Shown piece after piece: positions 1 to 11,762 of a DNA stretch of 64,000 nt. Positions within the stretch are counted from its first letter, which is position 1, and every line of letters starts with the position of its first letter. The stretch comes from Onchocerca volvulus (Eukaryota > Nematoda > Chromadorea > Rhabditida > Onchocercidae). Location: contig HG738140.1 in assembly GCA_000499405.2 (NCBI GenBank), positions 15,389,099 through 15,453,098 on the forward strand, in the 5' to 3' direction. A program made the position numbers and the translations under genes. The notes under the pieces are model-generated. The model was given only the letters and a program-made list of their open reading frames with translations. It did not search any database and was not told the origin of the DNA.

Positions 1-174
1 ATGCCTCTGAAAACCAAAATCTGATATCTTAATAACAGAATTTATTCGAGAAGAAAATTATGAATCTCCAGCTTCGCAGAACCTTAAATTCGGAATTCGG
101 ATTTCGAGTAGAAAATATGCCTAGGCATCTTAGTAAATGAAATATCTGATAAAAAATTTTATAAAGGAACATAC

Positions 175-740
175 CGCTATTGAATCAAGCCAACTTGCAT
201 GAAGAGAAAACAATGGCATGGAATGTGATGGATAATCCTGAGGAAATGTGAAACATAGCAATAAAGGTGGGATATGATGAACGTGAACAATTTTCTCGCC
301 TAAAAAATATCATTGCAGATGTTAAAGGGTCAAATTACAGTTTTACAACCCATGTAACAAATTACTTAAACATTATCTTTTAATAAAAAATCACCATTTG
401 AAATCAAATTGGAAGACATTTGCAGATGCACGGAAGATGAAAAAAGTCGATAAAACAGGAAGATTTGAAATTCAAACCTGCGTGGACAGCGATACCATCT
501 TCAATTTTGGATAATACAACAGTTAAGGAACCTGTGATCTGTGAATCGCTGTCTATAGTATATGAGAACCATTCTGGAGTATCAGAATATATGCTTTCCA
601 ATGCCTGAACTTCATTTAGCTGATCCTAAAATAACTTGACAATTTAAAAAGGTAAATAATATTTTTGATCACAATAATCGAAGACAAGTAGACAATATTT
701 GAAAACGAACCTTGCGATCAGCGTTATACGCGACATCCAT
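175..740 (-). CDS. RWD-domain protein, 5' exons only (RNF14-like ubiquitin ligase?)
   Basis: Three minus-strand exons join in phase: 740-711 (start codon, 10 codons), 625-478 and 299-175. The donor at 174 leads past the left window edge, so the gene is partial. The 94 residues form an RWD domain: the opening EVQALESIYSD, the central HHIPPLLLCF strand and the hallmark DYPSHSMP (a YPxxxP turn) followed by LHASWLDSIA. RWD domains bind E2 enzymes or other partners. This spacing, with an SxxWL stretch after the YP motif, is what I know from RNF14/ARA54, a RING-between-RING E3 ligase. The RING part would lie outside the window, so RNF14 is inference, and RNF25, IMPACT or another RWD protein is possible. 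A T-rich stretch ending in TTTAG about 35 bases before the start codon could be a spliced-leader acceptor. Confidence 0.62.
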
Positions 741-1846
741 CCTTATAATTTTATTGCTTAGTGTTGTCGATTTGCTAAAAAAAGAAATCAATTGTATAAT
801 GAAATAAGCTCATTATACTGATATTACTTTTGGCTTGTACTTGGTATTTTCCGGGAAAATGTCAAGGAATTTTATCTGGTACAAATTGTTCGTATATTAT
901 GTGAGTAAAGGATTAATAATTGTTCAAAAATTCGAAAGATTAAAATTAATGATCTTACCGGAATTAATTAACTTCTCTATCAAATATCCAGACGACAAAT
1001 ATAAACATATAGAAACATTCGAAAATGTTTACAAATTCCATTCATCTTTTCACATTTGCTGTATGTAACGATAATGCAACATGTGTGCGACGACGATGCA
1101 ACATCTGTTCTCTCTAGAATGGATGTTTTAACGGGATGGTAAGGAAGGCGGAATTCTAGTATTTTTGGAATCGATTTTGGGAGAAATGATGCAAACGTTT
1201 AGGGAACATTTTATATAACAATACAAAGTTGGGAATGTTGGTGATTGAAAGAGATTATGAGAGATGGAAATTAAGAAAATATGGTAATTACCAGTAGGAG
1301 TTGGAAGTCAACTGAAAGAATATTAAATATGAAGATGTTGATGACTAAGAAAAATTTTAAAAAACGGGATTGATAAAATATATCTAATTTTAAAGGAGCG
1401 AATTATATCAAACTGTTTTATTATTATTCTAAATTTAATTCAGTGCTTGACTTTGCCGGTATATTGTGTGGGACATACGTAGAATTAAAGAACATTATTA
1501 CCCGTAAAAATAGCCATATACATAGCATTATTAATAAGTTTTGTTTGCAGTGACAATGACAATTTTATTTATGCATTTTTTTCCTCTCAAAACTAAGTTG
1601 CAGTATCAATGAAATGCAAAAGACATTGGAATATGATTAAAAGGAAAAAAGGAATTTGAGAATAATTTTAAGTATAATTTTTGCAAAAGCAAGGAAGAAA
1701 CGAAGATGTAAACAAAGACGAAATAAAAGTTCTGTTTGAACAGTTTATCGCAGTCAAGAAATATTTCTGGGAATTTTAAATATTAAGGAAAAGAATGTGG
1801 TGAATTTTAGGCGATTATTTTCAGGTAATTCACAATCATCGGCATC

Positions 1847-2074
1847 ATGCCGAAAAATCGGAGGGGACGGGAAGCTGATATGATTGATCGGGTCCGGTAT
1901 GTTATTGCCTACATTATCCATAAAACTCCAAGTCTCTGGACAAAATTATAATTATTAATATTTAGGTGTATCGGTGGTATAATGATATTAATCTGGAAGT
2001 TTATTTACCCTTCAAATGGTCACAAATATTTACGATCATTGCGATTGTTTCATGAGGTAAAACTGTTCCCCTAG
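1847..2074 (+). CDS. Tentative small two-exon gene, single-membrane-segment peptide
   Basis: A start codon at 1847 opens 50 bases ending at a good donor (1897). The acceptor TTTAG at 1961-1965 resumes the frame from 1966 and it stops at 2072-2074, giving 52 residues. The peptide is basic at the N-terminus (MPKNRRGREADMIDRVR), then has a hydrophobic segment (CIGGIMILIWKFIY) and a basic tail. A donor-like GTAAAA at 2057 means further exons are possible. No family is recognised. The evidence is only the clean splice pair and the plausible membrane topology, so this may be chance. Confidence 0.22.
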
Positions 2075-2107
2075 ATGAGATGTTACTGTTATTGTTTTAC
2101 AAACAAT

Positions 2108-2169
2108 TATTATGATCGATTAAAATAATTTGTATATCGTCACACAAATTATTTTAATCGATCATAATA
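2108..2169. repeat. Perfect 26-bp inverted repeat with 10-base loop
   Basis: Bases 2108-2133 are exactly the reverse complement of 2144-2169, with loop 2134-2143. The arms contain ATCGAT. It could form a cruciform or an RNA hairpin, or be the remnant of a foldback element. No coding sequence overlaps it. Confidence 0.85.
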
Positions 2170-4689
2170 GTCATTTGATAAAATAATAATATTTTTCATA
2201 TGTTTCTTTAATTCATTTGATATGCTTCATTCTGGTAAAAACTGAGAAAATTATGTTACTTATAAGCTCGCTTAATTATGGAAATTTTGTCAAGATTCTG
2301 AATACAGAAATGGTTCATTTAATGGTAGAATCTGGAATAGTTATTTTTTTTTTCCAACATGAAATGGCTAGAACATCATTTAAAATTTATCGATTTCACT
2401 ATTTTTTTTTTACTGCTTTTCATGAAATTTGAATATCAATAAGTTATACTTTCACTGATGTAAGAGATAGCGAAATATGCATAAATATTTAAAATGTGAG
2501 CGAAGATTGAAAATTGGTCTGAAGATCTTTTAAATCTTGCTGCAGCAACGTTGTTTACATAGATCATGTGATTATTTCAATCATTTTGATTGGTCGGCTC
2601 TTCAAATGTTTGTTAGGCATCTATGAAAATGACATTATTTCTGGTTATCATCTTTTTTTCTCCTTTTTTTCTGTCTGCCTAAGAAATGATTGATTTCGTT
2701 GTTATGTATATTTGTTTTTGACTTATTCCATTGCCAGTAACATGTACACAGTTCAGTTCAACGAGTATCTGCTGTTGTTTTTTGAAAAGGAGCATTGAAG
2801 CAATATAAGATTCATCAACATTGGCAATTTTTTGGCCAAGAAACCTATCTTTTTAGCTTCTTCACCGTATCTTAATGATTCTAAAAGAAAAGTAGAAAAA
2901 TTATTTCGACAAAAAATAAGAAATCTTTTACAATTAAGCATTTTAAATTGCATTCTCATTTGACCTTTTCTTTTGAAATCAAAAATCTTTGCTCACATTT
3001 TTTATGTATTAGCAAACGACAGCAGTGGGAGTTACATCATACCCAAAATAGAACTCTCTTTGATACTTTCTGAAGTTATATTATGTTAAATATCTTCGTA
3101 ATATGAAATCATGGATAGCAACAGTGGAAGTGATTTTTGGATAATGTTCTCATACAGTGCTTGTGTTTTGAATTATTCGAATAGCTAAGAATTCTGGATA
3201 CTTTATGTCAGTTAATTATTGTGTCCATCCAAAATCTGAATTCATATATTATTATGTAGTTATTCTTTACATGATATCTTTATTTTCGAGTGAGAAGAAA
3301 AAAAAGATGTAATTAAATAGCTATTTTTCGATACGCGAGCTTTACGTACCGCAAGACAAAAAAAAAAAAAAAAAAAATAGAAATTTAATGTGAAACTTTG
3401 TAGTACTATTAAACTTGACAGTTTGTTTAACTGTTTTTTTGTAAGCCCAAATGTTTGCCTTTCTTTTTTTTTTTCTTTCCTGTTGAGGTAGTCATTCGTG
3501 TCAAAAATATTCTTTAGTCTCTATGACGTTTGTCATTGGCTGTTTAATGTTTTATGTCATCATTTTCCATATGAATACTTTTTTAAACTATCTTCACAAT
3601 TCTCTTCTATACTAATTGGTTAGAAAATGAAAGAATCTTTATAATCGAAGATAATCAGATTGCTTCCAAATTTATTCATATATTATTCGGTTAATTTCAA
3701 CTAATTGCAGCTGATTCTACCGCTAGTTTGGTGTTAGTCCATGAGGAAACATTTGGAAACGAAAACAACTTTACATAATTACCTTTTGCTTGTGATACGT
3801 TTCAATCGAAAATACGATAACTTCGATCAGATTAAACTTTGATCAACTGTATGTTTTTTTTTTCTTTCTTATCTATTCCTATGTTTGGAAATTTGTTTGG
3901 AAGTAATTAATGAATGAACACTCACTCTCATATTCTTGAAGGATAGCGTTAATGTTAGTAGTGAGCAGTTGTAGATATTCATTCATTTAAAATAATTCCA
4001 TTTTTTAAATCTTCTCTTTGCAAAAATTGGTGCATTGATGTGATACAATTGGGTTAGTTTAAAATTAACTTTCTGCAAAAGATAAAATAGGTTAGTGAAA
4101 ATAATTGGGAATTTTAAAATCATGTGCTGATTTGTATTCATTTTCAAGTAGCATTAAATATCGTCAACCTCTAAAGTCGATTTTCAAAAATGTTTTATAT
4201 TCATTTTTTTGCAGTAAACAAATTGAAACTTAGCTCTGACTAGTACGAATAAGATCACTGATGAAATATAATTAGTACTAGGACCTTGTGATTATCTTTT
4301 AAAACTTTGATTTGATATGCTTTTGTTCATCCTCTACTCTCAGTGATTTTTAATAAAATTAATCATCTTTGTTTTGCTTTGAAAATATTTTTTTAATCAA
4401 GAAATCTCACTTAAGTATAGCAAATATTTTACACGATATTTGTTGCTTTGTTTCATCTTTCTTTAAGTGTTTCTACTCACTTTTCCTTCTTATTTTTGAG
4501 CATCTTCTTATGCCTCGAGAAATGCTATTTAATTTCAGTTTGTGGAAACTGCTCAATTTGTTGGTTGTGAATCGTTAAAAGTATTCCATGAGATAAAGAA
4601 ATCAGATAAAAGTTGGTATAATAATCTAAAACAGTTCGAAAAATAAAGCTGTGTTTAACGTTTTTGCAAGCGACTACGACGGAAAAGTT

Positions 4690-6656
4690 ATGGATTCGAA
4701 GGATAAGCTGGACTCAGTGACAGTTCCTCATGTTGTAAAGTTTGCGTTTGGTGGAACCGCAGGGTAGGTAATTCTTATAGTTGAAATATTTTTTATGTTC
4801 ATATATCTTTGTCTTTTCATCTGTGTAAGTTTGTAATGTACTACTTCGTAAATAAACTGCAAGTTCCTCCATACAAATGCTGAGAGGTATTTCAAGTAAA
4901 GATGATCCTATCTTCTAGGATGGGTGCTACTTTGATAGTGCAACCTTTGGATTTGCTGAAAAATCGCATGCAACTTAATGGATTATCCGGTAGAAAAGAA
5001 TCCCATTCAAGTTTACACATCCTAAGAAGTATTGTAAGAAATGAGGGCTTCTTCGCGATCTATAGTGGCCTTTCTGCTGGTCTTCTACGTCAAGCTACTT
5101 ATACAACAACTCGTCTGGGCATCTATACTTGGCTGTTTGAGCAGTTTACGAAGTTTGTTTCCTTTCTATAGAAAGGGTAGAAACTATTTATCTTGATACT
5201 TTCTCTTTGCTTCGAAGAATAATTAAAGTTTTAACTTGTAAGGTTGATTTTAGCTTTGTTCCAAAAATATTAAACAATTAATTTTCAATAAAGCTATGGT
5301 ATTTTTCTATTTCAACCTTACTTTTCGAAGCTCATTTTTGAACTTTGTAATCAGCTCAATTATCAAATTTCCAAACTGCTTATGATCTAAAATAGTTTGA
5401 AGAGACGGAACAACAACTACTTTTTCAACAAAGGCTGCTATCGCTTTAATTGCTGGTGCTGTTGGATCATTCGTTGGTACTCCCGCAGAAGTAGCACTTA
5501 TTCGAATGTGCACCGATGGACGGTAAATCTCTGTTACATTATTAAATGTAATTATATGAAGAGCATACCGCAGCAGAATAACATTAAAAGCACAATACAA
5601 AAAGTCTAAATAAATTCCAGATAGTACTACAATTGGATCTGAGTGATCAGAAAGAGATTTGGTCAAATCACTCTTGTCAATCCATTTTTTATTCAAATAG
5701 TATAGTTTTCATCATAATTACCTTTTCAACTTGTTCTTAACTCTCTCAATATAAATCCTTCAATGTTTAATTAATAATATCTAATCAAAGTAGTCAATCA
5801 TTTAGGCTTCCGCCGGAACAAAGGCGACGATATAGAAATGTTATGGATGCATTAATGCGTGTAATTCGGGAAGAAGGAATTTTCACGTTGTGGAGAGTAA
5901 GTGCATTTGTCATGATCTTTATATGTTCTATATGGAGTTTTATTTTTCTCAAAAAGTGAAAATAAATTATTTTACTGAACGTGCATTCACAGGGATGTAA
6001 GCCAACTGTTCTTCGAGCAATGATAGTAAATGCAGCACAACTAGCTACCTATTCACAAAGCAAAGAAGCGTTACTATCGACTAAATTCTTCAAGGAAGGT
6101 ATGACATTGCAATTTGCGGCCTCAATGATGAGTGGTTTTGCAACAACTGTAGCTTCGATGCCAGTCGACATCGTTAAAACAAGGTTAATCAGTTTATTTG
6201 CTCAAAAACTCGTATTTGTCTGAATTTTGAGAGGGTTTTCATTTGGATTTATATATCACCATCAACATCCCCTGAGCAGATATGACAGTGTAGCTCCAAT
6301 TTCTATAATAAAACTTAGGTTCACATTTGCTAATAAATTTACTTTACATATGAACAGAAAATGAAGTGAGTTTTGTTTAATATTAATAGCAAGTTCGTTG
6401 ATGAAGATAATGTAGAAACTTTTTCAGAGTACAGAATATGCGTATGATAGATGGGAAGCCAGAATACAATGGTATATTGGATGTTTGGTCCAAAGTCATA
6501 CGTAATGAGGGATTTTTTTCATTGTGGAAAGGTTTTACGCCTTATTACCTCCGTATGGGCCCGCATACTATGTTGACATTTATCATACTCGAGCAACTTA
6601 ATGTAGTCTATTTCAAATATATTTTAGGTATTCAGCAAACCCGAAGTAGCCTTTGA
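4690..6656 (+). CDS. misc-1: Mitochondrial 2-oxoglutarate/malate carrier (SLC25A11 family)
   Basis: Six exons join in frame: 4690-4763, 4919-5152, 5403-5522, 5806-5896, 5993-6183 and 6428-6656, giving 312 residues, the usual carrier length. It is an inner-membrane SLC25 carrier exchanging 2-oxoglutarate for malate, part of the malate-aspartate shuttle. The three mitochondrial-carrier signatures are visible: PLDLLK (34-39), PAEVALIR (130-137) and PVDIVKTR (230-237), one per repeat of two membrane helices. Sequence such as GGTAGMGATLIVQPLDL and TPYYLRMGPHT closely resembles what I recall of C. elegans MISC-1, which also affects mitochondrial shape and apoptosis. The exon 3 acceptor is the AG at 5401-5402, because the upstream TAG would put a stop in frame. 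AATAAA follows the stop near 6688. The symbol is the worm orthologue name, assigned from remembered similarity. Confidence 0.93.
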
Positions 6657-7255
6657 ATAGATAAGAAAAATAATATATAACTTTTGTGAATAAATCGCAC
6701 AATATGCTTAATACTTCTGTTAACATTATCACCCTAATATTGCGGTTGTTATATTTTGGCGCAATTAGTAGATTTTTTAATTATTCGCCGTAGTTCATGA
6801 CTTATCGATGACCAGTTACTAACTTATGAAAATAAAGCTATTGGTGTTAACTTGTCGAATTATTCCGCTTTCTGATTTTATATTTTATTGAATTTAACCG
6901 AAAATTTTTTATCGTCGAGCAATACTTATGGTGAAGTTCGATGCTCAAAATTGGTTAATCTTCAATATCACCTATGTTTGATATGAAAGTGACAGTGTTT
7001 CAGGAAATTCTTTTTAAAAAATAGCTTACTTTTTTCATTTGCATATTCTTAATATATTCCTACCTAGTTAGACCTTTCTAATTCTCCGTGCTGGTCTCAT
7101 TGACATTATCCGGTGATCAATAGAAGTTACTTGTCTATAGAGTCATTTTTCAGGGTCTGTTTTTATTTGTTTGTTAAAATCATCTTACATAGCATTATTT
7201 ATGTAGTATTAGGAAAAATTTGCAATCCTCTTACTAATAATGCTTTAAAATGTCT

Positions 7256-7403
7256 AGCCTCCTTTGTTTTATCTTCATTTCAATGTTCCGGTGAATTTTC
7301 AAATATTTAGCCTATTTTGCTTTATCTTCATCTTAATGTTTCCGGTGAATTTTCAAATGTTTCACCTCTTTTGCTTTATCTCCATCTTAATGTTCCCAGT
7401 GAA
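7256..7403. repeat. Tandem repeat, 53-54 bp unit, about 2.7 copies
   Basis: Units begin near 7258, 7311 and 7365 and share the core TTTATCTTCATCTTAATGTT, followed by CCGGTGAATTTTCAAAT in the first two copies. The copies differ by a few substitutions and single-base indels. It lies between genes and no function is evident. Confidence 0.85.
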
Positions 7404-8147
7404 ATTATGTGCTAATACAAAGTATTATTATATGATCCTATATTATTATTGCGATACAATAATATGATATTGTTTTATTACCAGGTGAAAGTGTATTTGT
7501 TGACACATTGTTCTGTTCACTTTAAATTTTCCAGGGAAATCAGATTAAGGAATAATAGTGGCTTATTCCGACGAGAATGAATGGCTAAGCTTCTGTCTTA
7601 TATATATGAGAATGGATGTTAATGTTTCTGTTTTAAATACATCCTGAAATGTTTTCCTATCACTTTTGCTTTCCTCTGCTTTACAATATCTATGTTTTCA
7701 TTACTATCTTATATTTATCTCGTTTTTTTTTTCCAGTTAGCTGTTATGGTTGATAAAGAAAATCTTAATATTCTATTGATAAAACACCATTATGCGCTCA
7801 TTTATAATAGCTAACACGGAAGGTTACCTGATAAAATGATAAAATAATGCGGACAGAAGAAGGATGGGAAATTTTTTGATTATAATTTAATAATGGTTAA
7901 TAAAAATTCAAAACTATGTTTAATCGTTGACATAAAAATTTTCATGTATTGGTGCTAATAAAATTACCAGCTTGTTAAACATCATCTTAGCGAATATTAA
8001 GCTAATATGAAGGTTCAAAAGAGTCAAATTTTAAGTACAATGTATATAATATTAATATTATTAGCAATAACTAGATAATATGAATTAATTCCAAAACATA
8101 AGTTACCATAATTACGATAATAATTGATGTACGGAAATAATTAGTTC

Positions 8148-8149
<2 letters not shown>

Positions 8150-8179
<30 letters not shown>

Positions 8180-8182
8180 GAA

Positions 8183-8222
<40 letters not shown>
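8150..8222. repeat. Two long T homopolymer runs
   Basis: Two runs of roughly 27 and 35 T residues are separated by AAGGAAAAAA. The exact length is prone to sequencing error. Confidence 0.9.
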
Positions 8223-8225
<3 letters not shown>

Positions 8226-8955
8226 TAGTAAATTCATACACATAGATTGGGAAGTTGTCTGGATTAATATTATCGGCAGTAACAAGTAGAAAAAATAAAT
8301 TGAAAAATGTGATATTAGAATGATTATGTATGATATACCTTCAATTCAATTGATAAATATCATAATAGAATGATGTCAAATCAGTTAAATAATCTTCAAA
8401 TAATATGTCTTCTGCTGATATAATCTATTTTTTTTTCTATAGAGCAGTTATTGATTTGCATAATTTGCAGATATTTGTTAATTATTAGTGATACGTTATC
8501 AAATGACACTATTTGCGTGTAAATTTCGGGAAGTTAGTATCTGTGGTACAGTTGTTCGGAAATTCGTCTTAAATAACTGGAAACAAATCAATCAATTCAG
8601 AGGTTTACTAAATAATTCCTCCTGTTATTGATATCATTTCTGTTCTGTTGATAGTCAACAATGTTCATATTGATTTGACACTTCGTTAATGCTACTAAAA
8701 TTCAACGGGAATTAATATGAGAATCGGATTAGCCCGGAATTCGTGAAAAGAATTAGTCTAAAAATCGAACTCATTCCTAAATATCGACTGAGATATGCCT
8801 GCGATGATAGAAACGATAGAAAAAGAAAAATAAACAAATGAACGTGTCCCAAGCTAATAAATCATATCTTGCCAACTACTAACAAAAGAGATTTTACTAG
8901 AGCGATATCTGACGTTCGTACTGGCTTGATTTTGTTGGATAGGAATCAGATGTGT

Positions 8956-9020
8956 CAAGTTGGTACGTTACGTGTGGCATACGTTACGTGAGGCAAGTTG
9001 GTACGTTATGTGAGGCATTG
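8956..9020. repeat. Short direct repeats (CAAGTTGGTACGTTA/GTGAGGCA)
   Basis: CAAGTTGGTACGTTA is followed by three TACGTTA(C/T)GTG(T/A)GGCA-type units in about 65 bp, an imperfect minisatellite. No gene overlaps. Confidence 0.7.
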
Positions 9021-9593
9021 TGAAAGGAAAGCAGTAATAATTGCAACTTAAGTCATACAGAGCTGAGGTATTTAAAGTTTGGGTACATAATGGATAGATA
9101 AAGTTAATGATATGATAATGAGTAAACTACAACAACAACATATGTTGTCATTTCCTTACATAAAATGTCACTAATAAATTTACGTTATTTTACGTAAAAT
9201 TTGCTCACTGCGATATTTTTTGATTGTTCTCTTTTACTGCTTACTTTTTTGTCCTTTCTTTCTTGTTTTATTCAGTTCTTATTATTCTAATGTATTTGTT
9301 GTTGCTTCGATGTTAACTTTAGCATTTGATTGTTGTTACTATAATGTTAGCTCTAGCATAATTATTGTTACTGCTAGTTTAAGCAGTGTTGTTAAGATTT
9401 TTAATCATAATGATAAAGAGATTTTGAAAAAAAAATAACTGGAATTTTGGAGTTGCAGTTCGAAAATTTTTTTTCATAATTGCCTAGGAAATTCCATTTA
9501 TATTTGTCGTATATAGCCTTCAATATAAGAAATGTTTGAATTTTAGAACAATGATTGATTCACTTATATAGTTTGCCTTTGAATTATTTAGAT

Positions 9594-11010
9594 ATGGCAT
9601 CAAAAACTGCGTTAGTTATACTTGCCGAAGGAGCCGAAGAAATGGAAACCGTTATTCCGGTTGATGTTTTAAGACGATCTGGAATTGAGGTTTCAGACGA
9701 CATTTATATCTATTTAAATCAAAATTAAATTCGATTTTATCGTTGCATAACCAATTGTATAGTTCAATACTTATGTTTATAAAGATATCACTGCTATAAG
9801 TGATATAGTTTTAAGTGATAAATTGCGATTTAGGTTTGTCAAATACTTTTTCTGGTGCTGTACATACCAAATAATTGCTTCCTCAATTGGTGATTTAGCC
9901 TATTCAATTCTAAATCCTCTAAATTTCCGTGTTTGTGAGCATACAGTTTTATTTGTAGGTTACCGTTGCTGGTCTGCTGGGTAAAAATGCAGTGAAATGT
10001 TCGAGGCAGGTGATTATTATGCCTGATAAAGCTTTATCCGAAGTGGCTGATCAGAAATTCGATGTAATAGTTTTGCCGGGTGGTTTGCAAGGGGCAAATT
10101 CTCTTGCGGCGGTTAGTTTCTATCATTTATATTTTTACTCTTTCACAAACTCAACTTTACCTTTTTATAACTCGGGATTTATAAAATTTTAAAGCATACT
10201 TCATGCATCAATTTAAATGGAAGGACAAATTGTCTATTTCTTTTCCTAAGATATTAAAATTTCTCAAACAAAATAATTTTTTTTTTTTTCGCAGAATCTA
10301 TCATTTATTAAGATCATGTTGGAGGCATTATCTTTATATTCGCAAAAAATTTATTGGCTTCACTTATCGAACTATTCGGTTTGCCATTACGGAGTACTTT
10401 TATGTTGACGTTAGGAGAAAAAAATAGTCTTTCAGTCAGATGAAGTGGGTACCATACTTCGAGCCCAACACGAAACTGGTCGTTACATAGCTGCGATATG
10501 TGCCGCACCAATTGCTCTAAAAAGTCATGGTATTGCTCCGGGAATATTGGTGACGTCACATCCAAGTGTTAAACAGAAACTTGTTGAAGGCGGTAAATTT
10601 TTTGATGAGAAACATTATCCAGTGACTGTAATATTTCAAATTGTTTATCTTTTAAAGGTTCCCATATGCTCAGTTTTTCTTTTATGCAGTAACAATCTCC
10701 AATATTTGCCGAAATCATATTGAAATAGCCTCTTTCATTCACTTTTATTATTTCCCCAGAAAACTGAAACTCAAAATTACTTCTTTGCTGGAAGTTTGCA
10801 ATCCTAGTCAAATGAAAATTTCTCAAGTAAATTTGTTTTTGCTTAGTTTCAGGATATAAATATTCTGAAGATCGTGTGGTTGTAACAGACCATGTAGTGA
10901 CTAGTCGTGGCCCGGGAACTGCATTAGAATTTGCGTTAAAGTTGGTCGAGCTACTTCTTGGGACGGAAAAAGTTAAAGAGGTTGCCCTTCCAATGGTTGT
11001 CAAAGAATAA
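9594..11010 (+). CDS. djr-1: DJ-1/PARK7 family protein
   Basis: Four exons join in frame: 9594-9689, 9959-10111, 10436-10592 and 10853-11010, giving 187 residues, within two of human DJ-1. DJ-1 proteins are small flavodoxin-fold proteins of the cytosol and mitochondria, linked to redox sensing and to glyoxalase/deglycase activity. The N-terminus [20 protein letters not shown] carries the conserved glutamate (E18) that tunes the active cysteine. The nucleophile elbow AAICAAP places that cysteine at residue 105, equivalent to human C106. [14 protein letters not shown] and TSRGPGTA are further family motifs, so all key residues are intact. TTTAG ends only two bases before the start codon, suggesting spliced-leader trans-splicing. 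C. elegans has two paralogues, and I cannot tell which this matches. Confidence 0.95.
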
Positions 11011-11762
11011 TTGTCAAGTTGAATAAGAAGCTGCAAATGATGAAGCGCTCAGTCTTCTGTGCTTTTTTTTTTTTGACAAATCTTTTTTTGCTCTGCTTAT
11101 ATTATTTTTAATTCTTAATCGGTAGCTATTGATAAGCTAAATAATAGATAAATGAAATGAAATAGAGCTTTGTAATCCTTCCTTTCTCATGGATAATTAT
11201 TTCGAACTGCATTTGGGGAACATTGCGTATTATATAATCGGAAAATCTTGATGTTTCGTTTTAACTTAATTAGCAAGGGAAGTCCTTGATATTTATTCGT
11301 AATAATTTTTTTTGTAATATATTGTGTATGAATCTTTTCAGGTAAATGATAATTTGATAAATAAAATAATGTACAGAAAGGGGCCAATTCATTCAGCGGT
11401 ATTATTTCCTTCCAATATAGTAAAGTTTTTACCTTTCACTGAAAATAATATGTGTCTTGCGGGATATGGGACGGATCGGAAAAAGAGGAAATAGCTCAAA
11501 ATGTAATATATCTGTAAACAATGCATTTGTGTATAGATAGGTCTTCGTAATTTCTCAAATACCTAACAGTAGTTTTCCTGATTCTGATTGATTCTTCCAC
11601 AGGAGAACGCAATTGTCATGTTATTTCGCAAAGGTTAATTACATCGTAATTAAATAATAGTTTTTTAGGCTTCTTTTACAAATTTTGCAACAACAATTTA
11701 CAAAGCATGATATAACATAAGGTAAACCCGGGAATGTATATTGTATGGTCAGCGCTCCTCTT
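11011..11762. other. Intergenic gap between converging genes
   Basis: This separates the 3' ends of DJ-1 (plus) and the EB-module gene (minus). It contains AATAAAATAA near 11360 and T-rich tracts consistent with 3' ends. No open frame worth calling. Confidence 0.5.

Larger units (their letters stand above)
741..4689. other. Intergenic region, AT-rich
   Basis: About 3.9 kb between the RWD gene (leftward) and the carrier gene (rightward), so the two are divergent and promoters of both probably lie here. Apart from one tentative two-exon ORF at 1847-2074, a perfect palindrome at 2108-2169 and poly-A/T runs (for example near 3360), I see no coding structure. Open frames in it are short, AT-rich and lack family motifs. 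Confidence 0.5.
6657..9593. other. Intergenic region with simple repeats
   Basis: About 2.9 kb between two plus-strand genes. It contains the carrier polyadenylation region, a 53/54-bp tandem repeat (7256-7403), long T runs (8150-8222) and short direct repeats (8956-9020). Open frames are short and low-complexity, and no gene is supported. Confidence 0.5.

Noticed and set aside
5307..5696. 129-codon minus-strand frame
   Set aside because: Antisense shadow of exon 3 and introns of the 2-oxoglutarate carrier.
10569..11036. 155-codon minus-strand frame
   Set aside because: Antisense to DJ-1 exons and intron, with no motif or splice support.
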